The notes below the pieces were generated by a model, which worked only from the letters and a program-made list of their open reading frames with translations, had not been told where the DNA came from and made no database searches. 64,000 nt of DNA from Streptomyces sp. NBC_01476 (GTDB lineage: Bacteria; Actinomycetota; Actinomycetes; Streptomycetales; Streptomycetaceae), in assembly GCF_036227265.1 (NCBI RefSeq), contig NZ_CP109446.1:8325001-8389000 (forward strand), given 5' to 3'. How positions within the stretch are numbered: the first letter of the stretch is position 1; each line of letters starts with the position of its first letter. This document shows, one piece after another, positions 1 to 9,011 of the stretch. The position numbers were made by a program, and so were the translations under genes.

Positions 1-402
1 CGTGAAGGCGTCCCAGCCCACATGGGTCGCCGCGCCGACGGCCGCGGACAGGACGAACCAGCCGACCGCGGCGGCGTCGGGGGCGCGACCGCGGGGCGCG
101 GTCAGCGTGTCGGCGGCATCCGCCCACCGGGCGGGCAGCAGAGCGACGAGCGGTTCACGCAGCAGGCCGTGCCAGCCGGCCACGAGGACGGCTGCGATGG
201 CCACGTCCGCCGTGGGCAGACCCCAGAGGCTGTGGGTGAACGTGCCGTAGCCGAAGGTGCCGCGGACCAGCGAGTCGGTGAAGAACGGCACGTCGGGAGC
301 CAGCGATCCGGCGACCATCGCCGAGGCGACCAGCGGCCCGCGGGCACGCCCGTCGCGGAGCAGAGGGAGGATGGCGGCGGGATGGCTGAACGTGAACGGC
401 AT
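1..402 (-). CDS. DUF4184 family membrane protein, partial (3' end outside window)
   Basis: The minus strand is open for 134 codons from the ATG at 402 to the window edge. The protein starts MPFTFSHPAAILPLLRD and continues with SLAPDVPFF and GTFTHSLWG, the His/Asp-rich N-terminal signature of DUF4184 proteins, which are small polytopic membrane proteins of unknown function. Hydrophobic stretches (for example AVGWFVLSAAVGAATHVGW near residue 115) fit membrane segments. The start fits because the MPFT-SHPAA motif is the family N-terminus. It is divergent from the P-loop gene at 488, leaving about 85 bp for two promoters. Function is unknown; assignment is from family resemblance only. Confidence 0.8.
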   Translation of the reverse strand, partial: MPFTFSHPAAILPLLRDGRARGPLVASAMVAGSLAPDVPFFTDSLVRGTFGYGTFTHSLWGLPTADVAIAAVLVAGWHGLLREPLVALLPARWADAADTLTAPRGRAPDAAAVGWFVLSAAVGAATHVGWDAFT

Positions 403-487
403 TCCGTCATGATCCCCGGGAGCCCGCCGCTCCGCGAGCCGGCCGGCCCCTCCCGGGGCCGGTGACGGGCTGCGGGGAGGACGGAGC

Positions 488-1054
488 ATGAGAAGAGTTC
501 TGGTCGTCGGGATCACCGGCGCCGGCAAGACCACCCTGGCCCGGGCGCTCGCCGGCCGGTTCGCGCTCCCCTTCCACGAGATGGACGCCCTCGCCTTCAC
601 AGGGCCGGGCTGGCAGGAAAACCCGCGCCTGCTGGAGGACGTGGCACGGATCAGTTCCGGTCCCTCCTGGGTGTTCGACTCCTTCGGCTACCCGGCGGTC
701 CGCGACCTGCTCTGGGAGCAGGCCGACACCGTCGTCTGGCTCGACTACGCACGCCCGGTGGTCATGCGGCGCGTGCTGCGGCGTTCAGCGGTACGCACCC
801 TGCTGCGGCGCCGGGTCTTCGGCGGCAACGTCGAAACGGCGGCCGGCTGGCTCAGCCCGGACCACCCCGCACGGTGGGCCTGGTCCCAGCACGCACACCG
901 CAGGACCGACATCGCCGGCCGCTGCGCCGACCCCCGATTCGCACCCCTTGAGGTCGTCCGCCTCACCACTCCGCGGGCGGCCAAGAAGTGGCTCCGCACC
1001 CCCCGGGCCGCCGCCCACCGCCCAACGGGCCCCCGCCCAGGCGGACTCGGCTAG
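488..1054 (+). CDS. P-loop NTPase, adenylate-kinase/topology-modulation-like
   Basis: A 188-residue protein with a Walker A motif at the very N-terminus (GITGAGKTT, about residues 9-17), followed by a short acidic FHEMDALAF element and a VVWLDYARPVV strand typical of small nucleotide kinases of the FlaR/topology-modulation type. The substrate cannot be told. The C-terminal 25 residues are rich in Pro, Arg and Ala and look disordered. The ATG at 488 follows GGGGAGGACGGAGC, a good ribosome site. It stands alone, divergent from the DUF4184 gene and about 50 bp upstream of the MuiA pair. Confidence 0.8.
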   Translation: MRRVLVVGITGAGKTTLARALAGRFALPFHEMDALAFTGPGWQENPRLLEDVARISSGPSWVFDSFGYPAVRDLLWEQADTVVWLDYARPVVMRRVLRRSAVRTLLRRRVFGGNVETAAGWLSPDHPARWAWSQHAHRRTDIAGRCADPRFAPLEVVRLTTPRAAKKWLRTPRAAAHRPTGPRPGGLG

Positions 1055-1101
1055 GGTACGGAACGCGTCCGGGTCGGGGATCGCGCCTGGTTGGGGGAGA
1101 C

Positions 1102-3381
1102 ATGGTGGGCGAAACAGCCAACAGCGGTACGGCGAAGGCGCAGAGCGCGCAGTCGGCCTTGACGTCGGTCGTGGTGCACGCGGCCGGAGCGGTGTGCACG
1201 CGCCGCGCACACGTGACCGTACCGGCAGGCAACGGGGAAGCCACGGTACGGATCGGTGGCCTGCCGCTCACCCTCCACGAACAGTCGTTGCGTGCCCACG
1301 TGGTAACCGGACCGCGCGGGCTGCGGGTGACGGGCATTCGGCTCGACCTGGGAGCGACCCTGCGCCGGGGCGACGAACTGCCCGGGCTGCGGCTGGACTT
1401 GGAGGACGCCGAGGACCAGCAGGCCAGGCTGCGGGAGCGCCGTGAGCGCCTGGAGGGCGAGATCGAGGAGGTCGCGGGGCTGCGGGCCGAACCACCGCAG
1501 CCACGGCGGGGGGACCCGCCCCGCTGGGCACCGGTGGAGTCCTTTCTCGCCCTGGCCGGCTTCGTCGACACCCGGCTCGGCACACTGCACGAGCAGGTGC
1601 GGATCACCGAGGACCAACTGGACCGGGCCGACCACGAGGTGGACGTCCTCAGGGCCAGACTCCACGAGGCGTCGTCCGCCGTGAACACCGAACGGGCCCA
1701 GCTGTCCCTGCACGCGGTGGTGACGCTGGCCCCTGAAATCACGGAGGCGGCCGAACCCGCTGAGACGGCCGACGCCGCTGAGACGGCCGAACCCACAAAG
1801 ACGTCTGACGCCGCCGGCGCGCGGGGAGTTGACGCACCGCCAGGCGACCCCGGCCTCCCGGAAGCCACCACCGGCAGCGACCCCGTCGAGATCGAGGTGG
1901 AGTACCACGTCCCCGGAGCCACCTGGATCCCCACCTACCAACTCCGCCTGGACGGAAGCAGCGGCGCCGGGACGCTCGTCCTGCGCGCCTCCGTCGCGCA
2001 GCGAACCGGTGAGGACTGGACGGGAGTTCACCTCGGCCTGTCCACCGCGGACCTGCTGCGCCGCGCCGACCTGCCCGAACTGCGCTCGATACGGATCGGC
2101 CGGGCCCAGGAAGAGGCGCGGGCGCAGAGCTGGCGTGAGCCGCCTGCCGGGCTCGCCGAACTCTTCACCGGCTACGACACCGCCACCGCCGCCCGTCCCG
2201 CCGCGCCGCCGCAGCGCCCGCGGTCCGTCGCAGCGGAACCGGCCGGCAGCGCCTTCCCAGCGGACCCCATCGGCGGGGCCCCGCCCGAGGCCGCAGGGTA
2301 CGGCGGGGCCGCCGAGGACGCCGTGTCCCCGGCGATGCCCGCGCCCGGCGGCGGTCCCGTCCCGTACCCCGCCGTCCTGCCGCTTCGCCCGCCCGCGGCC
2401 GCGGCACCGGCGTCACCCGCGCCGGACCTCGCCCGCCGCGCGATCCGCGCCCCGCAGCACCCGGCGGCCGCCGCGCCGGACGCGCGGTCCAAGCCCCCCG
2501 GGCGGTCCGTGACCACGCCGGCCACATCGTCGGCCGCCCCCACCGCGGACATGCTCGACTACGCCGGCTTGACGATGACCGGACCCGACGCGGCGGCCGG
2601 GCGCGGAACGCTGCGCCAGGACCGCGCCGCGGCCGACCCGGTCGTCGCGGCGTACCGCCGCCGGGCCGAGGCCGTGGGACGCCTGCCACGCCCCGCGCAC
2701 GCGGTCGACGTACGGACCTCGGCGGGCTCGTTCGACTACCGCTTCGACACCGCCGCCCCCGCCGACGTCGCCTCCGACGGACGCTGGCACATCGTCCCCG
2801 TCAGCGAGGTACCGGTCAGGACCGAATCCGTGTACGTGTGCGTCCCGTCGGTGGACACCGCCGTCTTCGCGACCGTCCTGGTCGAGAACACCTCCGGGCA
2901 CGCGCTGCTGGCCGGCCCCGCCGACGTCATGGTGGACGGCGACTTCGTCCTCACCGCGGCGCTGCCCACCCTGGCGCCCGGGCAGCGGGAGGCGGTCGGC
3001 GTCGGGGTGGCCGAAAGCGTCCAGGTGGCACGGCGCACCCACATGCGCGAGTCGTCGGCCGGTCTCCGGGGCGGCACCACGGTCCTGGAACACACGGTGG
3101 AGGTGGAGGCCGCCAACCGCCTGCCCTATCCGGTCGTCCTCGAAGTACGCGAACGCGTACCGGTGTCGACCGACAAGGACGTCCGGATCGAGGTGCACAA
3201 GGCCCAGCCCGCGTGGGCGGAACCCGAAGAGCCGCCCACGGGGGAGGACGGCGCCTACGTACGCGGAGTCCGCGTCTGGCGGGTGGAGCTGACACCCGGA
3301 CAGGCGACGACGCTCAGCGGAGGGTTCGAAATCCGCCTCCCGGCAGGGAAATCGGTCGTCGGCGGGAACCGGAGGAACTGA
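1102..3381 (+). CDS. Mucoidy-inhibitor MuiA family protein (DUF4140/DUF4139)
   Basis: A 759-residue protein. Residues about 15-115 resemble the DUF4140 N-terminal domain (VVVHAAGAVCTRRAHV), then a charged coiled coil (about 95-210), a repetitive Glu/Thr/Ala linker, and DUF4139 beginning near 260 (EVEYHVPGATWIPTY, GEDWTGVHLGLSTA). DUF4139 is split by an insertion of roughly 130 residues rich in Pro and Ala (about 355-485), probably unstructured. The family is named for a mucoidy-inhibition phenotype; its biochemistry is unknown. I chose the ATG at 1102 because GGGGGAGAC precedes it; an in-frame ATG at 988 would overlap the upstream gene. It is followed 3 bp later by a second DUF4139 gene, so the two probably form an operon and may form a heteromer. 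Confidence 0.85.
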   Translation: MVGETANSGTAKAQSAQSALTSVVVHAAGAVCTRRAHVTVPAGNGEATVRIGGLPLTLHEQSLRAHVVTGPRGLRVTGIRLDLGATLRRGDELPGLRLDLEDAEDQQARLRERRERLEGEIEEVAGLRAEPPQPRRGDPPRWAPVESFLALAGFVDTRLGTLHEQVRITEDQLDRADHEVDVLRARLHEASSAVNTERAQLSLHAVVTLAPEITEAAEPAETADAAETAEPTKTSDAAGARGVDAPPGDPGLPEATTGSDPVEIEVEYHVPGATWIPTYQLRLDGSSGAGTLVLRASVAQRTGEDWTGVHLGLSTADLLRRADLPELRSIRIGRAQEEARAQSWREPPAGLAELFTGYDTATAARPAAPPQRPRSVAAEPAGSAFPADPIGGAPPEAAGYGGAAEDAVSPAMPAPGGGPVPYPAVLPLRPPAAAAPASPAPDLARRAIRAPQHPAAAAPDARSKPPGRSVTTPATSSAAPTADMLDYAGLTMTGPDAAAGRGTLRQDRAAADPVVAAYRRRAEAVGRLPRPAHAVDVRTSAGSFDYRFDTAAPADVASDGRWHIVPVSEVPVRTESVYVCVPSVDTAVFATVLVENTSGHALLAGPADVMVDGDFVLTAALPTLAPGQREAVGVGVAESVQVARRTHMRESSAGLRGGTTVLEHTVEVEAANRLPYPVVLEVRERVPVSTDKDVRIEVHKAQPAWAEPEEPPTGEDGAYVRGVRVWRVELTPGQATTLSGGFEIRLPAGKSVVGGNRRN

Positions 3382-3384
3382 ACC

Positions 3385-5025
3385 ATGGCACCCCAGGACA
3401 CCCTGCCCGCCACCGGAGCGCCCGCGGCGCGGGACGCCCTCCTCCTGCCGGTCACCGCGGTGACCTGTCTGGAGGACCGCGCCCAGGTGGAACGCACCGG
3501 CACCGTGGAACTCACCGACGGCGTACAGCGGATACGGATCGGCCCGGTCACTCCGCTGACGGTGGACCGTTCGCTGCGTGCGGAGATCTCCCGCGCGGAC
3601 GGCTCCGCGGGGGCCCGCGTGGTGGACGCCCGCGTCGTACGTGCCTACACGCCGGCGCCGCCCGGCCGGCCCGGCCCGGACGCGCCGGAACTGCGCCGCG
3701 AAGTGGACGCACTCGAACGGGAAGCCCGCGAGGTCCGGCACCTGCGGCAGCGCGGCGAGAGCGCCCTGGCGGTCATCCGTCAGGCCAAGGCCGATCTGCA
3801 CCGCGACATCGTGCAGGGCGCCGGCTCCGGCGCCGCCGATCCGGAGCGCTGGGCCGACCGGCTGGAGCGCGTCGACCAGGAGGCCGAGACGCGCATCGGG
3901 GCCCTGCACCGGCTGCGGCGCCGCCAGCACGACGTGGACGAAGAACTGCGCTCCGCCCGCGCGGCGCTGGAGGAGACCGAGAGCGAGCCGCAGCAGCTCA
4001 CCGCGTACGTGGAACTCGTCGTGGAGTCGGCGCAGGCGGGCCCCGCACAGGTGAGTGTGGTGAACCTCGTGCCCTGCGCCCTGTGGCGCCCCGCCTACCG
4101 TGCGACCCTCGCCGCGGACCGTGCCACGGTGGCCCTGGAGACGGACGCCTTCGTCTGGCAGGACACCGGCGAGGACTGGAACGGCGTCCGGCTCTCCTTG
4201 TCCACCGCGCGCTCCACCCTCGCCGCGGTCCCGCCGGAACTCACCGAGGACGTCCTCACGCTGCGGGACCGCACCACCGAGGAACGGCGCACCGTCGAGG
4301 TGAACCTCCGCGAGGAGGACGTCACCACCGTCGGCGGCGACTCACCGGCCGACGCCGGCGGCGGGGGCGGGCCGCTGCCCGGCCTGAACGACGGCGGCTC
4401 GGTCCGCGTGCTGACCGCACCCCACCCCGTCTCCGTCCCCTCGGACCGCCGGCCCCACCGCGTCCACCTCTCCTCCTTCACCTCCGCCTGCCGCACCGAG
4501 GCCGCCTGCTCGCCGGAACTCTCGCCCCTGGTGGTCACCACCGCCCGGTTCCCCAACGCCGCCGGTCATGTCCTCCTGGCCGGTCCCGTGGACCTGGTAC
4601 GCGGCAGCGGCTACACCGGCCGCGCCACCCTGGCGTTCGCCGGCGCGGGTGAGGAGGTCCGGCTCTCCTTCGGCAGCGAGGACACCTTCCGGGTGGTCCG
4701 CCACGTCGAGGAGAACCGTGACACCGCCGGCCTGGCCGGCATCAACCAGCGCACGGTGATCACCCGTGAGGTCCGCCTCTTCGTCTCCCGTCTCGACACC
4801 CCTGACGACGGCACCGAGCAGGAGGTGGTGATCCGCGAGCGGATCCCGGTCTCCGAGGTCGCAGCGGTCGAGATCCGCCCCCGCACCGACGTCTGCGCGC
4901 CGCCCCCGGACGCGATCGACGCCGACGGCATCGTCCGCTACGTCCAGCGTCTCGGGGCGGGGGAGAGGCGCGAGATCACCCTCGTCTACGAGATCACGGC
5001 ATCGAGCGCGGTCGCGGGCCTGTGA
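3385..5025 (+). CDS. DUF4139 domain protein, second MuiA-like paralogue
   Basis: A 546-residue protein with the same order as its neighbour: an N-terminal beta-rich DUF4140-like part (LLPVTAVTCLEDRAQVERTG), a long Arg/Glu coiled coil at about 100-215, then DUF4139 with CALWRPAYRATL and GEDWNGVRLSLSTA. A Gly-rich loop (ADAGGGGGPLPG) interrupts the domain. It lacks the large Pro/Ala insertion of the upstream protein. The ATG lies 3 bp after the preceding stop, with GGAGGAAC overlapping the end of the first gene, so translation is probably coupled. Function unknown; tandem MuiA-like genes suggest a complex. Confidence 0.85.
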   Translation: MAPQDTLPATGAPAARDALLLPVTAVTCLEDRAQVERTGTVELTDGVQRIRIGPVTPLTVDRSLRAEISRADGSAGARVVDARVVRAYTPAPPGRPGPDAPELRREVDALEREAREVRHLRQRGESALAVIRQAKADLHRDIVQGAGSGAADPERWADRLERVDQEAETRIGALHRLRRRQHDVDEELRSARAALEETESEPQQLTAYVELVVESAQAGPAQVSVVNLVPCALWRPAYRATLAADRATVALETDAFVWQDTGEDWNGVRLSLSTARSTLAAVPPELTEDVLTLRDRTTEERRTVEVNLREEDVTTVGGDSPADAGGGGGPLPGLNDGGSVRVLTAPHPVSVPSDRRPHRVHLSSFTSACRTEAACSPELSPLVVTTARFPNAAGHVLLAGPVDLVRGSGYTGRATLAFAGAGEEVRLSFGSEDTFRVVRHVEENRDTAGLAGINQRTVITREVRLFVSRLDTPDDGTEQEVVIRERIPVSEVAAVEIRPRTDVCAPPPDAIDADGIVRYVQRLGAGERREITLVYEITASSAVAGL

Positions 5026-5050
5026 CCCAGCCCCCGGCCGGAGCCCACCT

Positions 5051-5557
5051 TCACGGCCCGGCGGACTCCCACCCGCCGGGAGCCGGGCCGGTCACCCGTT
5101 TGGCGCCGACCAGGACCCGGTAGCGCTCCCGTGCCGCGAAGTCGGCCAGGCTCCAGACAGCCGGGCGGCCGGCTTCCGCACAGAGGTGAAGCACCTCGCC
5201 GCCGCCGGCCCAGACGCCGACGTGGGCACCGTAGGCATCATCGGTGGCGTTGAACAGCACCAGGTCGAGGGGCCGGGCCACCGCGACCCGGACGGTGGCT
5301 TCCCCGTCCTCCCACAACTCGCGGGAGCGCAGGCCCGGCGGCCTCAGCCCGAAGTGCCGGAGCACTTCGTACGCGAACAGCTGACAATTGGCCCCCGCTG
5401 TGAGCCCCGGCACCCGCGCCACCGCCGCCGAACCCGGAAAGCGGCCACCGGCGTACGGGACGTTCCAGAATCGAGCCGGAAGCCGGCGCAGCAGCGGTTC
5501 CACACCCCCATCCCACCGGCTCGCCCCGCACCGGGCAACCGCCCGCGGCACAGCCAC
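5051..5557 (-). CDS. NlpC/P60-like cysteine hydrolase
   Basis: A 168-residue protein with a candidate catalytic Cys in TAGANCQLFAYEVLRHFG (about residue 59), a conserved Asp-rich strand (RPLDLVLFN) and a His in AHVGVWAGGGEVLHLC, which is the Cys-His order of papain-like NlpC/P60 cell-wall hydrolases. No signal peptide or membrane segment is visible, so the substrate may be intracellular, or the true start may lie elsewhere. The GTG at 5557 has only a weak ribosome site; nearby in-frame GTG codons are alternatives. It is convergent with the MuiA pair (stops about 25 bp apart). Confidence 0.7.
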   Translation of the reverse strand: MAVPRAVARCGASRWDGGVEPLLRRLPARFWNVPYAGGRFPGSAAVARVPGLTAGANCQLFAYEVLRHFGLRPPGLRSRELWEDGEATVRVAVARPLDLVLFNATDDAYGAHVGVWAGGGEVLHLCAEAGRPAVWSLADFAARERYRVLVGAKRVTGPAPGGWESAGP

Positions 5558-5626
5558 AACCCCGACAGAAGATCGGCGGCCACCATCGCCGTCCGCATCA
5601 GCCCCCCGCAGAGCCGGGCCGGCCGG

Positions 5627-5854
5627 TCAGGCGTCCACCGCGGGGAGGCGATCAAGACCGGTGTCGATGAGGCCGGTGTTCGCCCCGCCCGCCACGTCGC
5701 GCTCGCGCAGTACGGTCCGGCGGAGGTTGTCCTGGCCGACCAAGGCCAGACCACGGCCGAACCGGTTCCTGATCTCGGCCGCGACCGTCGATTTCCCCGA
5801 GGCGGAGTTCCCGCGCAGGACGACGAGCCGGGTCTCCGCGGTTCCCACCATCAT
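5627..5854 (-). pseudogene. Truncated P-loop kinase (AAA/zeta-like) fragment
   Basis: Only 75 codons remain: a start (MMVGTAETRLVVLRGNSASG), a Walker A (GNSASGKST) and the segment ALVGQDNLRRTVLRERDVAG that follows it in actinomycete P-loop kinases of about 180 residues. After GLIDT the frame leaves the family sequence and stops within about a dozen codons, so the catalytic and lid parts are missing. I see no convincing continuation in other frames downstream. A loss-of-function remnant is more likely than a mini-protein. Confidence 0.6.
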
Positions 5855-5971
5855 CCGCGCCACGCTACCCGCGCCCGCCCGGGGAGCGCCCCCATCGCAG
5901 CGCGTCCGCGCGACCCGTGCGCCCGGGAACATCCGGGGACGGCCGCCTGTTGAACAAGGCGTGGCTGCGGA

Positions 5972-6122
5972 GGGGACAGTGTCCCCGGGCCCCACCTATT
6001 GCCCACGAGGACGATCGTTCGGCTGAAGCCTCGTGGAGCCTCCCGCCGAGAGGCGACCGCCCTTCGCGACCACACCCCCCAAACGCCCCGACTGGTCCCC
6101 CCCGTCCAGTCGGGGTCTTCTG
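5972..6122 (+). ncRNA. Candidate structured RNA, 6C-like
   Basis: Within about 150 nt of gene-free sequence there are four inverted repeats: GGGGACA-G-TGTCCCC (5972-5986), CCACGAGG/CCTCGTGG (6003-6036), GCCTC/GAGGC (6038-6054) and CCCCGACTGG/CCAGTCGGGG (6086-6115). The last has a loop with seven consecutive C and is followed by TCTTCT, like a terminator. A second run of six C lies at 6075-6080. Actinobacterial 6C RNAs are defined by hairpins with at least six C in the loops, so this is a plausible relative, but the assignment is inference. Plus orientation is chosen from the pyrimidine tail. Confidence 0.4.
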
Positions 6123-6262
6123 CGTCCAGCGGTATCTCGGGCAGCAATCCCCTGGTCACGGACGCGGCGATGAGGTCGGTGACCTCCGGAGCCGTACCCC
6201 GGACGAGAGAGTCCCGGTCGCGGGGGCCGCGGCTCTACAGTGGAAGTGAGGAGGCGATCGCG

Positions 6263-6454
6263 ATGCGCAAAGTAGCCGATTGCCGGGATTTCCCGAGCGA
6301 GATGAACTGCACGCTTGCCATCTCCGGCGAAGAGGAAGAAGTGGTCCGGGCGGCGAGCGAGCACGCGGCGTCCGTACACGGTCACGCCGACTCCCCGGAA
6401 CTGCGTGAGCAGGTCAGGGCATCGCTGAAGGACGACGTTCCGCAGCACGCGTGA
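6263..6454 (+). CDS. DUF1059 family small protein
   Basis: A 63-residue acidic protein starting MRKVADCRDFPSEMNCTLAI, with paired Cys (C7, C16) and the sequence EEEEVVRAASEHAASVHGH, which is the complete DUF1059 fold. The family is widespread in actinomycetes and of unknown function. The ATG at 6263 is preceded by GTGAGGAGGCGATCGCG, a strong ribosome site. It is monocistronic. TACAGT about 25 bp upstream of the start could be a -10 element. Confidence 0.85.
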   Translation: MRKVADCRDFPSEMNCTLAISGEEEEVVRAASEHAASVHGHADSPELREQVRASLKDDVPQHA

Positions 6455-6731
6455 GTTCGCGCCCTTCAGGGCCGGAGGCGCGGAGGCCATGTGACCTGTA
6501 AGGAGGCCGGTGGCCACGGACCACCGGCCTTCGGCCTGCCCGGAGAGGCTGTTCCGCCCCTCTCCGGCGGCGGCCCGCGCTGATGCCCCGGGTCCTCCCG
6601 GCCGCCCCGCCCGGCGCCGGCCGCTCACGCCGCGCGGCGCTGCGCGGCTCGGCGCGGTGAGCAGAGGGGGCCGCCGCGACATGTGCGGGGTATGTGCGCC
6701 GGAAGTTCGTTTCGGCTAGGTTCTGGTCGCT

Positions 6732-6767
6732 GGAACTGTTCCGTGGTCGGCGTGCTGGAGGTCCTCC
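6732..6767 (+). promoter_or_regulatory. Two palindromes in the tap leader
   Basis: GGAAC-T-GTTCC (6732-6742) and GGAGG-T-CCTCC (6757-6767) lie immediately before the tap start. The second contains the Shine-Dalgarno sequence. Tap has its own Xre-type helix-turn-helix, so autoregulation through these sites is possible but inferred. Confidence 0.4.
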
Positions 6768-9005
6768 GTGTCCGGGTTGTTCGAGGCGGTGGACGCGCTG
6801 ATCGCGGGCCACGCGCCCCTTCCGGTTCCCGCCGAGCGCGTCCGGCTGCGGAAAGCGGCGGGGATGAGCCAGCAGGTGGTCGCCGAGGCGCTGGATGTAC
6901 GGCGGGCGACCGTGGTGTCGTGGGAGAACGGGAAGACCGAGCCCCGCCCCCCGCAGCGGGAGGCGTACGCACGGCTGCTGTCGCGGCTCGCGGAGCTCTA
7001 CCCCGCACCGGCGCAGCAGTCCTCCGAGGCCCAGCCGCCGCCCCCGGCGCCCCCCGCCGCCCCGCTCCCACCAGCGGCGGCGCGGCCGGCCGCCCCCGCC
7101 GCCGATCCGGCTCCCGGCGCACCGCCTGCCCCCACCGCGGTGAGCGCATCCACCCCGGCGCCTCCGCCCGGCCCGGCCCGTACGGCCCCCAGCGGCGTAC
7201 CCGCGCCGGCGCCGCCCCGGCCGGCCGCCAGGAAGCCCCCGGGAAAGCCCGTGCCCGCGACCGCGCCGGCCACCGACCCCCGGTTCGCGCACGGCCCGTT
7301 GGGCGTCCTGGACGGCGACGGCTCGCTGTACTGCGGCGGCGGCCTGGTGCTGGACTGCCCGGCGGCCACGGTGCCCGAACTGGTGGCGTGGACGCTGGCG
7401 GAGGCCAAGCTCGGCGCGCCCCGGCTGCACCGCTCCGGGAAGGACTCCGATCCGCTGATCGTGCTGACGGCGACCGCCGCGGTACGTCTGGGGCTGCCGG
7501 AGCGCCTGGCGGACCGGCGGGCGATGCGGCTGCCGGACGACCACCCGGTGATCAAGCAGATCACCCGGGCGAAGTGGCAGCTGACGAAGCGGGGCTTCGG
7601 CCCGTGGGCGCGGGTGTACCGGCCCGCGCAGGGCGGGCAGCGCAGTTGCGTACAGCTCGCGGTCCTGCCGTGGGACGCGCTGGACACCCGCTCCTGGGGG
7701 GAAGCCGGGCAGTTGCCGCCCGCGGAACTCGCCCGGGTGCTGACCGCGTACGCGGCCCGCGTACTCACCCCCCGCGGATCGACGGCGGTGGCGGGCCTGG
7801 AACTGATGTCGGCGCTGCGGCCGCCCACCCGGGCGGTGCGGGACGAGGCGGCCGGCACGTGGGTGTCCGGGCCGGTGCCCGGGTCGCTCACCCAGCCGGT
7901 CGACGCGGCCTACATGGAGGTGCCGGACGAGCACCCGGTGGCCGCGGCGCTCTTCTCCCGGACCCACCAGCGGACCCCTGCCGAGATCCTCGACGAGGAG
8001 GCGTACGACTGGATCCGCGACCCGGACCAGCTCACTGACAGCGAGTGCGCCTGGCCGTACGCGGTCGGCATCGACGTCAACACCGCCTTCCTGGCCGCCG
8101 CCAACCGCCTGCTGGTCGGGCTGTCGGCACCGCAGTACGTCAAGGCGCCGGCGTTCGACAAGCAGGTGCCCGGCTCGTGGCTGGTGGACCTCTCCGGGAT
8201 CGAACTGGACCCGAGGCTGCCGTCGCCGTTCACACCGCACGGCGGGCGGCCGGAGGGACCCGCCTGGTACGCGACCCCGACCGTCGCGTACGCGGCTGAG
8301 CTCGTCACCACCTACCGGCTGCCGGTGACGATCGCGCCCATCGAGGCGTACGTGCGGACCGGGGCAGGACCGTATCTGGACCCCTGGTACAAGCACCTGG
8401 CGGAGGCGTACAAGGCGACGATGGCGGACCTGGGTGTCACCGCGGGGCTCTCGCCGCAGGAGTTGCTGGCCGCGATGGCCGGCCACAAGGAGAGCGACCC
8501 CGGCATGGCGGCGGTGCTCTCCGCGATCAAGTCGACGGTCAAGGGCGGCATCGGCAAGCTCCGCGAACGCCCGCAGGGCACCGCCTACCGGTTCGGCGAA
8601 CGCTGGCCGGCGCTCGAACGCCCCACCTGGCGACCGGACTTCCGCGCCGCCGTCATCTCCGCCGCCCGGGTCAACATGCACCGTAAGCTGATCAGGACCG
8701 CACTCGCGACGCAGACCGCGCCGGCGCCCTCAGGCAGCCTGGTGTTCGGCGAGGACGCGCTGCTGCCGGTCGCGGTGCTCTCGGACTGCGCGGTGTTCCC
8801 GTCCGCGGGACCGTCCCCGCTGGACGTCCTGCCGTACGGTCCGGACGGGAAGGCGGCGGCGGGCGCGTTCCGGCTCGGGGTGTCGCCCGGCATGGTCAAG
8901 CACGAAGGCACACAGCCGCTCTTCTGGGCGGTGGAACTGCTGGAGCAGGGGCACAACCCGGCCCGGCACATCAAGGGCGACCAGACCGAGGACGACGGGG
9001 AGTAG
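6768..9005 (+). CDS. tap: Telomere-associated protein Tap
   Basis: A 745-residue protein with an Xre-type helix-turn-helix near the N-terminus (RKAAGMSQQVVAEALDVRRA, then VVSWENGKTEP, about residues 28-65), a Pro/Ala-rich linker (about 85-170) and a large C-terminal domain. This architecture, the length, and the tpg gene directly downstream identify Tap of Streptomyces linear replicons. Tap is known to bind the 3' overhang at telomeres and recruit the terminal protein for end patching. The GTG at 6768 follows GGAGGTCCTCC. The gap to tpg is 6 bp, so the pair forms an operon. The linker is longer in Pro than usual prose domains but the ends are intact, so the gene looks functional. Confidence 0.93.
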   Translation: MSGLFEAVDALIAGHAPLPVPAERVRLRKAAGMSQQVVAEALDVRRATVVSWENGKTEPRPPQREAYARLLSRLAELYPAPAQQSSEAQPPPPAPPAAPLPPAAARPAAPAADPAPGAPPAPTAVSASTPAPPPGPARTAPSGVPAPAPPRPAARKPPGKPVPATAPATDPRFAHGPLGVLDGDGSLYCGGGLVLDCPAATVPELVAWTLAEAKLGAPRLHRSGKDSDPLIVLTATAAVRLGLPERLADRRAMRLPDDHPVIKQITRAKWQLTKRGFGPWARVYRPAQGGQRSCVQLAVLPWDALDTRSWGEAGQLPPAELARVLTAYAARVLTPRGSTAVAGLELMSALRPPTRAVRDEAAGTWVSGPVPGSLTQPVDAAYMEVPDEHPVAAALFSRTHQRTPAEILDEEAYDWIRDPDQLTDSECAWPYAVGIDVNTAFLAAANRLLVGLSAPQYVKAPAFDKQVPGSWLVDLSGIELDPRLPSPFTPHGGRPEGPAWYATPTVAYAAELVTTYRLPVTIAPIEAYVRTGAGPYLDPWYKHLAEAYKATMADLGVTAGLSPQELLAAMAGHKESDPGMAAVLSAIKSTVKGGIGKLRERPQGTAYRFGERWPALERPTWRPDFRAAVISAARVNMHRKLIRTALATQTAPAPSGSLVFGEDALLPVAVLSDCAVFPSAGPSPLDVLPYGPDGKAAAGAFRLGVSPGMVKHEGTQPLFWAVELLEQGHNPARHIKGDQTEDDGE

Positions 9006-9011
9006 CAGCCG

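Noticed and set aside
6000..6120. A tRNA gene ahead of the hairpin at 6086
   Set aside because: No T-arm sequence, acceptor pairing or CCA end can be found.
6414..8681. A 755-codon minus-strand frame opposite tap
   Set aside because: No motif; tap and tpg are well supported on the plus strand.
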